Part shown: positions 13,422 through 20,172 of the stretch, one piece after another
Layout: every line of letters begins with the position of its first letter
Numbering within the stretch: the stretch's first letter is position 1
DNA from: a virus
Length of the DNA stretch: 24,249 nucleotides
IMG/VR virus record: IMGVR_UViG_3300026078_000087
Coordinates: 1 to 24,249 of that record
Direction: 5' to 3' (one strand)
Position numbers and translations under genes: made by a program
Notes under the pieces: model-generated
Told to the model about the DNA's origin: nothing
What the model saw: the letters and a program-made list of their open reading frames with translations, nothing else
Database searches by the model: none

Positions 13422-13669
13422 CCGAAGAAGCGGAAGCCGAGGAAGAGGGTCTGGGTGAGATCGAAATGTACGAACCCGTACTCGCGGAACTCCTCCCCGA
13501 AGGCGGCCTAATCTTCGACGTGATCGAATTCGCTGAACTGACAAACTCCATTGCAGCACAGATGCGCGATGGCCAAATTTTCGTACTGGACCGGGATTCG
13601 CGCACATGGCGAAGCGTTGAGCCAGAAAAAACCAAGGGCGCAAAGCTTGCCGCCGTGAAGAGGGAGTAA
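13418..13669 (+). CDS. Small acidic hypothetical protein
   Basis: 83 aa in an ATGA overlap with the phosphatase. It has a very acidic start (TEEAEAEEEGLGEIE), a middle IFDVIEFAELTNSIAAQMRDG and a basic end. No family recognised; sits immediately before the lysis genes. Confidence 0.6.
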   Translation: MTEEAEAEEEGLGEIEMYEPVLAELLPEGGLIFDVIEFAELTNSIAAQMRDGQIFVLDRDSRTWRSVEPEKTKGAKLAAVKRE

Positions 13670-13676
13670 CAGGGGA

Positions 13677-13889
13677 ATGCAGTAGATTTCTGACCATCCG
13701 ATGGCCGCCGATGCGGTGAAGATCGTCCCATTCGCGGGCATCTCTGCTGCAAATTTCTTCGGCATGAGTGTGCCGGATGCAATCAACTACGTGACCCTGT
13801 TTTGCGGTATCTGCTATGCGCTTTCTTGGTGCTGGCGAGGCTATGTTTTCGCCCGCGACAAGAAGTACCTGCCTGAGCACGAAGATTAA
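13677..13889 (+). CDS. Holin, recoded (TAG at codon 3)
   Basis: 70 aa from ATG 13677 with TAG 13683-13685 as the third codon (M-Q-TAG-I-S). A GAGGGAG Shine-Dalgarno at 13660-13666 sits 10 nt upstream of this ATG. The only later ATG (13701) has no Shine-Dalgarno, so the TAG is probably read. The protein has hydrophobic segments around residues 14-28 and 36-52 (DAINYVTLFCGICYALSWCW), then RDKKYLPEHED. Size, membrane segments and place just before the endolysin fit a small holin that triggers lysis by opening the inner membrane. A TAG at position 3 would block essentially all holin synthesis until suppressor tRNA is active. Confidence 0.75.
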
Positions 13890-13893
13890 GCGC

Positions 13894-14385
13894 GTGTCAT
13901 TCAACACCCGAATCGCAACCATCTTTGCCGGCGCCGCGCTCGCGATTGCGGGCACGATGGCGACGCAGCATGAGGGTACGCGCTACGAGGCGTATTAGGA
14001 CGTTGGCGGCGTGTGGACGATCTGTGAGGGCGATACGCACGGCGTAAAGGCTGGCGATATAGCGACGCGCCAAGAGTGTGACCAAAGGCTGCGCGCCAAT
14101 CTCGTCAATGCGAACGACGCTTTTGACCGCTGCGTATTTGAGCCGGTGAGTGTTTTCGAGAGAGCGGCTGGTATCGATTTTATTTTCAATGTCGGCTCGG
14201 GGAATTTCTGCAGATCCACGCTCGTCAAAAAACTCAATCTCGGCGACCACAAGGGCGCCTGCGACGAGCTGCTGAAATGGGTCTACGTGGACGGCAAGGA
14301 CTGCCGCATCGCAGCCAGCAATTGCTACGGCATTGTGAAGCGCCGGCAGGCTGAGCACGACCTTTGCCTACAAGGCATCCAATGA
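13894..14385 (+). CDS. Lysozyme (GH24, SAR endolysin), recoded (TAG at codon 35)
   Basis: GTG start at 13894; 163 aa read through TAG 13996-13998. The start MSFNTRIATIFAGAALAIAG is a weakly hydrophobic signal-anchor-release segment, so the enzyme may be exported without a holin. The catalytic set is E27-x8-D36-x5-T42 (TQHEGTRYEAY-Q-DVGGVWTI), identical in spacing to T4 lysozyme (E11, D20, T26). The recoded codon lies exactly between E27 and D36, so only readthrough as one residue preserves the active site. The enzyme cuts peptidoglycan N-acetylmuramyl bonds. A downstream Cys pair (DGKDC, SNC) may form disulfides. Neighbours are holin and spanins. Confidence 0.93.
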
Positions 14386-14558
14386 AATGGTTCGCGCTAC
14401 TGCTTGGCCTACTGCTCGCGGTTGCGATCTACACCATCGCTGAGCAAGACGAGCAATACGTACAGATGCGCAACTACGCGATCAAAGCAACGATCAAAAA
14501 CAAGATCCAAGGTGACGCGCTGGCCACATGTCAGCGGTATACGTGGAAGAGTACGTGA
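14382..14558 (+). CDS. Small membrane protein in the lysis cassette
   Basis: 58 aa, ATGA overlap with the lysozyme. Residues 1-20 (MKWFALLLGLLLAVAIYTIA) are a signal peptide or single TM segment; the rest is polar with DEQYVQMRNY. May be a lysis regulator, antiholin or spanin helper. Its TGA overlaps the next ATG. Confidence 0.6.
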   Translation: MKWFALLLGLLLAVAIYTIAEQDEQYVQMRNYAIKATIKNKIQGDALATCQRYTWKST

Positions 14559-14710
14559 TGAGCGAATTCGCCTTTTGGCTGGCTGACCCGATCTTTCGCA
14601 TCAATGCGGGTCTAGCGGCATGCTGGGACTTGTATCTTGACGCCCTATTGGAAGAGATGGAGGGCATGTTGAATCCGAATCTTCCCGCGCCGGAGGATGG
14701 CTGGTGCTGA
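14558..14710 (+). CDS. Small lysis-cassette protein
   Basis: 50 aa, start overlapping the preceding TGA (TGATG). Hydrophobic-amphipathic (FAFWLADPIFRINAGLAACWDLYLDALLEEME). No family recognised. Confidence 0.45.
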   Translation: MSEFAFWLADPIFRINAGLAACWDLYLDALLEEMEGMLNPNLPAPEDGWC

Positions 14711-14955
14711 CCGCATTTCTCGTTAAGGCCAAAGGCTGGGCAATCGGCATCGGTGCCATTCTGTTGGCTGTGTTCATGGCGATCATCCTCGCCTTCCGCA
14801 AGGGATCGAACGCGGCAACCGCCAGCATCGAGGCGACCCAAACGCGCGCAGTGAATGACGCGCTGGTGAAGCAGACTGAGATTGTTGCCGAAACCCATAG
14901 CCTGCCATAGGGCGAGGCGCTCACGGAGTTGAAGAAGAAATGGGCGCGCGATTGA
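14704..14955 (+). CDS. Rz: Rz-like inner-membrane spanin, recoded (TAG at codon 69)
   Basis: GTG start; 83 aa read through TAG 14908-14910. N-terminal TM segment at about residues 10-32 (KGWAIGIGAILLAVFMAIIL) is followed by a helical periplasmic region (ASIEATQTRAVNDALVKQTE) and, after the TAG, GEALTELKKKWARD. This is the inner-membrane spanin layout. The TAG separates the last 14 residues, the part usually contacting Rz1, from the rest. The coding region then overlaps the start of the Rz1-like gene by 16 nt, as in classic nested or overlapping Rz/Rz1 pairs, an overlap that exists only if TAG is read. Confidence 0.8.
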
Positions 14956-15164
14956 GAATCATCGTCAAAGCGGCAACGTTCGTTGCTCTGGCGGCAACAC
15001 TCGCAGGATGCAATCTGTTGCCAGTGCGCACGGTCCATGATTATTGCCAATTGGCGCACCCTCTGCGTGTGTGCGAGTCGGATCAAATGTGCGACCCGCT
15101 GGCTAAGGACATCCTTGCGCACAACGAGACAGGCGAAAGGGTATGCGGGAAGAAGTGGAAATGA
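14940..15164 (+). CDS. Rz1: Rz1-like outer-membrane spanin lipoprotein
   Basis: 74 aa. The signal peptide ends in a lipobox, LAATLAGC (Cys near residue 22), so the protein should be lipidated and anchored in the outer membrane. It overlaps the end of the Rz-like gene in another frame, the classic Rz/Rz1 arrangement. The mature part is Cys-rich (CQLAHPLRVCESDQMCD) and lacks the Pro-rich segment of lambda Rz1. Together the two proteins would fuse inner and outer membrane in the last step of lysis. Confidence 0.75.
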   Translation: MGARLRIIVKAATFVALAATLAGCNLLPVRTVHDYCQLAHPLRVCESDQMCDPLAKDILAHNETGERVCGKKWK

Positions 15165-15343
15165 ATCCCGAGATCGTCTACGGCGGCAGTTTCGTTCTTC
15201 ACTGCGCAGGAAATAAGCCGCATATCAGGAAATTCGGCCCGTTTTGGTTGTGCTCGCTGGGGCTGGATTTTTGCATGGATTTCACACCAGCGACCGCATT
15301 CCGTTCTCTCATTACACTGATCCAGAAAGACGGTACGTGGTAA
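15161..15343 (+). CDS. Small hypothetical protein
   Basis: 60 aa from ATG 15161 (ATGA overlap with the Rz1-like gene). Contains hydrophobic stretches GPFWLCSLGLDFCMDF and ATAFRSLITLIQ, so possibly membrane-associated. No family recognised. Confidence 0.5.
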   Translation: MNPEIVYGGSFVLHCAGNKPHIRKFGPFWLCSLGLDFCMDFTPATAFRSLITLIQKDGTW

Positions 15344-15386
15344 GCGCATAAACGGCAGATATTCGATTCACGCATGAGGGAGACAA

Positions 15387-15542
15387 ATGCAAATCATCGC
15401 GGGATTCTTCGGAGTTATATCGTTCCTGTTCGCATACGCCGAGTTCCGGGGACTTAGCAGAACCTCCCCTTCGACGGTGGGGATTTTGTGGATTGTCAAT
15501 GGACTGGCTCTGCTCTTGCCGATATTTGGGCCACAAGCGTGA
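15387..15542 (+). CDS. Small two-TM membrane protein
   Basis: 51 aa. A strong Shine-Dalgarno (GAGGGAGA) precedes ATG 15387. Two hydrophobic segments, residues 2-19 (QIIAGFFGVISFLFAYAE) and 31-48 (VGILWIVNGLALLLPIFG). Could be a second holin or antiholin near the lysis genes. Confidence 0.6.
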   Translation: MQIIAGFFGVISFLFAYAEFRGLSRTSPSTVGILWIVNGLALLLPIFGPQA

Positions 15543-15562
15543 GTGACAAAACGGGCTGGTAA

Positions 15563-15802
15563 ATGAGTCGCACGAAACGCAGCGAGCCGACAAGCGGGTG
15601 CTGGATGCGAATTCCGAAGGGTAAGAAGTCCGAACGCAAGCGCCTAGAGCGCATCGCTGACGACTACGGCGACGAGGGGATTGTGCAGCATAGGCAGCGC
15701 AAGGCGCTCCCTCCCGATGCGTGGGACGACTTGCCGATCAGCTATACGCGCGGTCAGCCTTGGCAACGAGTGGTGAAGTCGAAATGGCAGAAGGTCAATT
15801 GA
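15563..15802 (+). CDS. Small basic hypothetical protein
   Basis: 79 aa, rich in Lys and Arg (SERKRLERIADDYGDEG). Contains SGCWMRIPKGKK near the start. No family recognised; TGA is followed directly by the next ATG. Confidence 0.5.
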   Translation: MSRTKRSEPTSGCWMRIPKGKKSERKRLERIADDYGDEGIVQHRQRKALPPDAWDDLPISYTRGQPWQRVVKSKWQKVN

Positions 15803-15955
15803 ATGACAGCCACCGTTTTACTAATCGCCATTGGTGCCATGTTTCTACTTGAGACCGCGAAGCTGTACGTGAACGACAAGGACATTTCGGACGGCGCCGG
15901 TTGCCTTTGTATCGCCGCAGGTTTGCTGCTTGGCGCGTTGGAGATCATGGCTTGA
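15803..15955 (+). CDS. Small membrane protein
   Basis: 50 aa with two hydrophobic segments (TATVLLIAIGAMFLLETAKL and CLCIAAGLLLGALEIMA). Translated directly after the previous gene. Unknown role. Confidence 0.5.
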   Translation: MTATVLLIAIGAMFLLETAKLYVNDKDISDGAGCLCIAAGLLLGALEIMA

Positions 15956-15966
15956 GTTCCGAATAG

Positions 15967-16299
15967 ATGCCAGATCCGCAGGAATCCGCCGAGATTGCAA
16001 TCGAATCACTCGGCCATCGCGTCGCATCGATCTACGATCCGCAACGCGGCGTGCTCAAGCTGTTTATTGACCAGCCCGAGTGGATGACGCCGGCAAGCTT
16101 GGAAAGGGCGGATGACGATTATAGGGCACGCGCAGTGCGGCCAAGTGACGAGAAGCAAATACGCAAGGCGGCTCGATGGTTCACGCAATTGTACGCGCTC
16201 ACGAATCCGCAGTTCAAGCGCGTCCTAACCGCCGGCGAGTGCCGCGAACAGTATGTCGACTATTACGCAAAGGTCGTCATGCACGGAATGCGGAAATGA
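15967..16299 (+). CDS. Hypothetical protein
   Basis: 110 aa from ATG 15967. It begins PDPQESAEIAIESLG and has a helical C-terminal half (KAARWFTQLYALTNPQFKR). In the same frame an upstream TTG at 15952 overlaps the previous TGA (TTGA) and is separated only by one TAG (15964-15966); under the recoded reading the protein could start there as MSSEQMPD, with GGAG about 9 nt upstream. Family unknown. Confidence 0.55.
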   Translation: MPDPQESAEIAIESLGHRVASIYDPQRGVLKLFIDQPEWMTPASLERADDDYRARAVRPSDEKQIRKAARWFTQLYALTNPQFKRVLTAGECREQYVDYYAKVVMHGMRK

Positions 16300-16505
16300 A
16301 TCCGCTACAGGTGATCGACGAACGCTAGGCCGACTTGTGCGGCCAGTACGCGAACGAAGGCGTAGCGGCATTCCTGATTCGCACGACCGAGGACGGGAAC
16401 TGCCGAATCATCGGGCCACAGTTCGACCCGCAGACCATCGCGAACATGCTTAGAACGGCTGCGCAGGTCTACCTCGACCAGGTGCCGCCGATGAAGACGA
16501 ATTGA
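16296..16505 (+). CDS. Hypothetical protein, recoded (TAG at codon 11)
   Basis: 69 aa from ATG 16296 (ATGA overlap) with TAG 16326-16328 read as Gln. After the TAG the frame is open for 58 codons (ADLCGQYANEGVAAFLIRTT), ending in TGA directly before the tRNA cluster. Good frame continuity and the start in an overlap support a real gene. Family unknown. Confidence 0.6.
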
Positions 16506-16511
16506 TAATTC

Positions 16512-16580
16512 GGGGCGCGCGTTGGGACGCAGAACTGCCCTGCAAGCAGATCGGTCAGGGTTCAATTCCCTGGTGCTCCA
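16512..16580 (+). tRNA. tRNA, Ala(TGC) or Cys(GCA), short D-arm
   Basis: Acceptor GGGGCGC pairs with GTGCTCC (two wobble pairs), T-arm CAGGG TTCAATT CCCTG. The anticodon arm is CTGC-CCTGCAA-GCAG, anticodon TGC with an unusual C at position 33; a one-base shift to CTGCAAG would give GCA (Cys) with U33. The D-arm is very short (GCG TTGGGA CGC). No CCA is encoded after A16580. Identity unresolved. Confidence 0.55.
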
Positions 16581-16585
16581 TCATT

Positions 16586-16663
16586 CAGGGGTTAGTTCAG
16601 TCTGGCCAGAGTCCTCGCTTTGGAGGCGAGTTGTCGAAGGTTCGAATTCTTCACCCCTGACCA
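16586..16663 (+). tRNA. tRNA-Pro(TGG)
   Basis: Acceptor CAGGGGT/ACCCCTG, anticodon arm CTCGC TTTGGAG GCGAG giving anticodon TGG (reads CCA), T-arm GAAGG TTCGAAT TCTTC, encoded CCA. All canonical. Confidence 0.93.
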
Positions 16664-16671
16664 TTTCAAAC

Positions 16672-16757
16672 GCGCCGTTGGCGAAATTGGTAGACGCACC
16701 GTCCTTAGAAGTCGGCGCCTCACTGGCATGGGAGTTCAAGTCTCTCACGGCGTACCA
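16672..16757 (+). tRNA. tRNA-Leu(TAG)
   Basis: Type II tRNA with acceptor GCGCCGT/ACGGCGT, anticodon loop CTTAGAA (anticodon TAG, codon CUA), long variable arm, T-arm GGGAG TTCAAGT CTCTC and encoded CCA. The anticodon stem has one U-U mismatch. Note this TAG is an anticodon for Leu, not a UAG reader. Confidence 0.9.
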
Positions 16758-16762
16758 AATAT

Positions 16763-16847
16763 GGAAACGTGGCCGAGTGGCCGAAGGCGGCGGGTTGCTA
16801 ACCCGTAGATCGGCAACGATCCGTAGGTTCGACTCCTAACGTTTCCG
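16763..16847 (+). tRNA. tRNA-Ser(GCT)
   Basis: Type II tRNA: acceptor GGAAACG/CGTTTCC, D-arm GGCCGAGTGGCCGAAGGC, anticodon arm GCGGG TTGCTAA CCCGT giving GCT (codons AGC/AGU), long variable arm, discriminator G. CCA is not encoded. Confidence 0.92.
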
Positions 16848-16859
16848 CAGAAAAATTGT

Positions 16860-16934
16860 TGCCCCGTGGCGTAACGGTAGCGTATCTGCCTCTACAGCAG
16901 AGGGTGTCAGTTCGATTCTAGACCGGGGCTGCCA
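16860..16934 (+). tRNA. Amber suppressor tRNA, anticodon CTA (reads UAG)
   Basis: The anticodon arm is a perfect TCTGC-CTCTACA-GCAGA, so anticodon CTA at 16892-16894 reads UAG. Canonical positions check: U8, A14, G18G19, A21, U33, and T-loop TTCGATT. D-stem GCGT/GCGT-type pairs include two wobbles. The T-stem GTCAG/CTAGAC needs one bulged A (16920) or contains mismatches. The acceptor stem pairs GCCCCG with CGGGGC, leaving an open U1-U72 position if the tRNA starts at T16860, then discriminator G and encoded CCA. An unpaired 1-72, G73 and U35 resemble glutamine tRNA identity, in line with Gln at the TAG sites. It lies between tRNA-Ser and tRNA-Gln(TTG). Confidence 0.95.
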
Positions 16935-16939
16935 AATCT

Positions 16940-17014
16940 TGCGACATCGCCAAGTGGTAAGGCATCGGTCTTTGACACCGACATCCGCAGGTTCGATCCC
17001 TGCTGTCGCTACCA
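16940..17014 (+). tRNA. tRNA-Gln(TTG)
   Basis: Anticodon arm TCGGT CTTTGAC ACCGA gives TTG (codon CAA). D-arm GCCAAGTGGTAAGGC and T-arm GCAGG TTCGATC CCTGC are canonical. Acceptor GCGACA/TGTCGC with U1-U72 unpaired, the same open pair as in the amber tRNA next to it; discriminator A and encoded CCA. Confidence 0.92.
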
Positions 17015-17030
17015 CATTTCGAGAGAAGAC

Positions 17031-17216
17031 ATGGAATGGAACGAAGCCATAGCGGGACGAAAAGTCGTTTCCGCATCAGATATTCCTGGCGATGGCGGCT
17101 TCAGTGTCAACGACACAATTGCTATCCGGTTCGATGATGGGTCGGTGCTTGAGATCGAATACGATTACGTCTACAGCATTGAGCTGAAAACTAAGCGCAT
17201 GTTGCTTGAGCGTTGA
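17031..17216 (+). CDS. Small hypothetical protein
   Basis: 61 aa with a good Shine-Dalgarno (GAGAGAAG). Beta-rich small domain (DTIAIRFDDGSVLEIEYDYV) with a short basic end. It follows the tRNA cluster directly. Family unknown. Confidence 0.6.
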   Translation: MEWNEAIAGRKVVSASDIPGDGGFSVNDTIAIRFDDGSVLEIEYDYVYSIELKTKRMLLER

Positions 17217-17306
17217 ATAGGGGCGCGAGGAACATGACATGCCAAGCATGCGCCAAGCGCAGATAGTGGATGCTGGATAAGGTCAAATAGGTTTGGAGGC
17301 TGATAA

Positions 17307-17594
17307 GTGACACGGAAATTACCCAATCCAATACCGCAAGGTCCGGGACCAGAACCGCCGCCATCACCGCCGCCCCGGCCGCTGCCGATATGGGATTTTC
17401 GATTCCGCAATCATCAAGCGCAGAAGCGCGATCAGGAAACCGCCCAAATGTGCGAGACGATAGAGGCCATTCTCAAGATGGCCGACGCAATGAACAGGCA
17501 GACAGAGAGCATCCTTAGGCTGACGGAAGTTCTCCTGAATCCACCCGAGAAGGATGAGCCAGATGAGCACGCATCTGGGTATCTGAGCGGATGA
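17307..17594 (+). CDS. Hypothetical protein with Pro-rich N-terminus
   Basis: 95 aa from GTG 17307 with a strong GGAGG 8 nt upstream. A proline-rich start (PIPQGPGPEPPPSPPPRPL) precedes an amphipathic helix (TAQMCETIEAILKMADAMNR) and an acidic tail. Between 17217 and 17306 a different frame starting at ATG 17234 would read through two TAGs into this gene; I did not call it. No family recognised. Confidence 0.6.
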   Translation: MTRKLPNPIPQGPGPEPPPSPPPRPLPIWDFRFRNHQAQKRDQETAQMCETIEAILKMADAMNRQTESILRLTEVLLNPPEKDEPDEHASGYLSG

Positions 17595-17604
17595 GCAAAC
17601 AAGA

Positions 17605-17910
17605 ATGAATAAGTGGGGCAAAGGCAGAGGCGGTAGACCGTGGCGCAGGCTGGTCGATCAGGTAAAGGCCCGTGACAAATATATCTGCCAGTCATGCGGA
17701 CGCCTCACGGAAGATGGTGATTGCGATCACGCAATACCAACGTCCAAGGGCGGCAAGACAGAGCTGGCTAATCTCCAATGGCTATGCAGAGAGCCATGCC
17801 ATAGGCTGAAGACCGAGAAAGAGGCCGCTGAATCGCAAGGCCATAAACTCAAAGCGCGAATTGATGCGAATGGGTGGCCGACCGGGGCGGGCGGGTCGAA
17901 ACTTTTGTGA
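17605..17910 (+). CDS. HNH endonuclease (terminase-associated)
   Basis: 101 aa. HNH motifs: CQSCGR knuckle (about residues 29-34), DCDHAIPTSKGGKTELANLQWLC-type core and HRLKTEKEA at the end. A single HNH gene just upstream of the terminase small subunit is common in HK97-like phages with cohesive ends, where it can assist DNA packaging. Function in packaging is inferred from this position. No TAG. Confidence 0.85.
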   Translation: MNKWGKGRGGRPWRRLVDQVKARDKYICQSCGRLTEDGDCDHAIPTSKGGKTELANLQWLCREPCHRLKTEKEAAESQGHKLKARIDANGWPTGAGGSKLL

Positions 17911-17918
17911 ACAAGGTT

Positions 17919-17945
17919 GGACACCGTGTCCGGCTTCTGTTTTTT
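17919..17945 (+). terminator. Weak hairpin plus U-run between HNH and terminase
   Basis: GGACA/TGTCC with loop CCG (17919-17931), then GGCTTCTG and a run of six T (17940-17945). The eight-base gap makes terminator action weak; it could also be part of the packaging site. Low confidence. Confidence 0.3.
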
Positions 17946-17986
17946 CCCATCCACAATTGGTCGAATGACCGAAAAAGCAACAGATC

Positions 17987-18379
17987 ATGGCAAGACCAAG
18001 ACTTCCCCAGGCCAAGGCTGAGGCATCTGGCGCGATCCTGAAGAACGCAGGCCGATTCGCTGGCCGATCCGCCCAGAAACATGCCCGACCTATCGGCGAG
18101 CCATACGCCCGAATGACGGACGAGCAGAAGGCATGCTGGCATGAATTCGTCGGGGACATGCCATGGTTGAACGCAGCGCATCGCACGTTGTTGCGGCTTG
18201 CCTGCTACCACGCGGCTAGGTTAGATATAGATGCCGAATTCGGAGTATCGGCCACGCAGGCGCTGAGTTCGATCCTTTCAAAGCTCGGCGCAACTCCGGT
18301 GGACGAAACCAAGGTAACGCATGGTGGCGCAGACGACGACGAAGACCCGGCAGAAGAGTTCTTCTCTCGCGCGCATTAA
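17987..18379 (+). CDS. terS: Terminase small subunit
   Basis: 130 aa. It shows the P27-like small terminase pattern: a Gly/Pro start, then YARMTDEQKACWHEFVGDMP, LNAAHRTLLRLACYHAARLD and ALSSILSKLGATPVDETKV. Small terminase binds the packaging site and hands DNA to the large subunit. It overlaps the large-subunit start by 59 nt. No in-frame TAG, while the adjacent large subunit has one. Confidence 0.8.
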   Translation: MARPRLPQAKAEASGAILKNAGRFAGRSAQKHARPIGEPYARMTDEQKACWHEFVGDMPWLNAAHRTLLRLACYHAARLDIDAEFGVSATQALSSILSKLGATPVDETKVTHGGADDDEDPAEEFFSRAH

Positions 18380-20165
18380 CGCCTATGCCGAAGGCGTGCT
18401 ATCTGGATAGATCGTCGCCGGCCCGCATGTCCGCAATACTTGCCGGCGTCATTTCGATGATCTGAAAAGCGGCTCGGATCGCGGGTTATGGTTTGACGAG
18501 GAAGCCGCCGAACTTGTGTTCGGGTTCTTCGAGAACGTTCTGAGGCTATCCGAGGGCCAGTTTGAAGGATTGCCTTTTGAGCTTCAGCCGGCGCAGGCAT
18601 TCATCGTGGGGAGTTTGTTCGGATGGAAGCGTGCAGATGGCACGCGTCGGTTTCGCCGGGCATATATTGAGCAGGGGAAGGGGAACGGAAAATCGCCGAT
18701 GGCCGGCGGCATCGGACTATTCGGAATGCTTGGTGATGGCGAGGCGGGATCGCAGGTTTATGCGGCCGCCGCGAAGCGAGAGCAAGCCGGAATCCTATTC
18801 GCCGATGCTGTGAAGATGGTTCGCGCGTCGCCCGCGCTACTCAGGCGCGTCGAGTTCAGCGGCGGTGTAGGACGTGAATACAATATGGCGCATCACAAGT
18901 CCGGAAGCTTCTTCCGGCCGGTGTCGCGCGATACTGGCAAGTCGGGTTCCGGCCCGCGCCCGTACTTCGTTCTAGCGGACGAGGTGCATGAACTGCCAGA
19001 CGGCAAGATTCTGGAAATGCTGGAACGCGGCTTCAAGTTCCGACGCCAGCCGCTCATGTTCATGATTACAAATAGCGGGTCAGATCGGAATTCGATTTGC
19101 TGGGCTGAACACGAATGGGCGATCAAGGTTGCGGCGGGAAATATCGATGCAGTGACCGACACAACCTATATTGGAGATGTGCTTGACGATTCGACCTTCT
19201 CCTATGTTTGTGCTTTAGATGAATCCGACGATCCGTTAAACGATCCGTCATGCTGGGCCAAGGCAAACCCCTTGCTCGGCGTGACGATCACCGAGGACTA
19301 TCTTTCCAGTGTAGTCGCGCAGGCAAAGAACATCCCCGCGAAACAAAATGGAATTCTCCGGCTGCACTTCTGCATGTGGACGGATGCAGACGCGGCATGG
19401 ATGAGCCGCGAAGTAGTGGAACCGCTTTTGACGGACTTCGATATTGCCGAGCATCATGGGAAAGATGTGTTTCTCGGACTTGACCTTTCGCAGAACCGCG
19501 ATATCACGGCGATGGGTGCGGTGGTAAGGACTGGCGAGACGGCGGAAGGCAAGCCAACGTTTGACGCGTGGATTGAAGCTTGGACACCTGGTGACACTGT
19601 GCAGGCCAGAGCCGATCGCGACAAGATGGAATATCTTCCGGTATGGGTTAAGCAAGGCCACATCCACGCCCCGCCCGGAGAGTCGATCAGCTATCGTCAT
19701 GTCGCGCAAACGATGGTCGAGTACGAACAGGATTACAGCGTGCGAATGGTGGCGTATGACCGTTACGCATTTCGCAGGTTCGAGGATGATGCAACTGAGC
19801 TTGGGCTGAGCGTCAATTTCGTCGAGCATCCACAGGGCGGCATACGTAAGGCAAAGCCAACGCAGGAAATGACCGATGCCGCAAAGCGGATTGGCAAAGA
19901 GGCAGAAGGGCTTTGGTTTCCTGGTTCGTTGCGCATGCTTGAGGATGCGATGCTTGAGGGCCGAATTCGGCTCAAGCGCAATCCGGTGCTGGTAAGCGCG
20001 ATCATGTCGGCCGTTACCGAGAGCGACAAGTGGGATAACAAGTGGCTGGCGAAGCAAAAGTCAGTCAATAAGATCGATGCGGCAATAGCTCTAACGATGG
20101 CTTTCGGCGCGGCGAATGCACTTCAAGCCGAATCAAACAAGAAATTCCAGATGTTCATATTGTGA
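18321..20165 (+). CDS. terL: Terminase large subunit, recoded (TAG at codon 30)
   Basis: ATG 18321 (59 nt inside terS) read through TAG 18408-18410 gives 614 aa. The recoded region reads NAYAEGVLSG-Q-IVAGPHVRNTCRRH, the standard start of HK97-type large terminases (Y-A-x2-V-x2-G-x-I-V). A Walker A-like QGKGNGKS lies at about 118-125 and a Walker B-like VLADEVHEL near 216. The C-terminal nuclease domain has LGLDLSQNRDITAMG (about 384) and MVAYDRYAFRRF. It packages phage DNA into the prohead by ATP hydrolysis and cuts it. Starting after the TAG would lose the N-terminal linker. Confidence 0.95.
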
Positions 20166-20172
20166 GAAAGAC

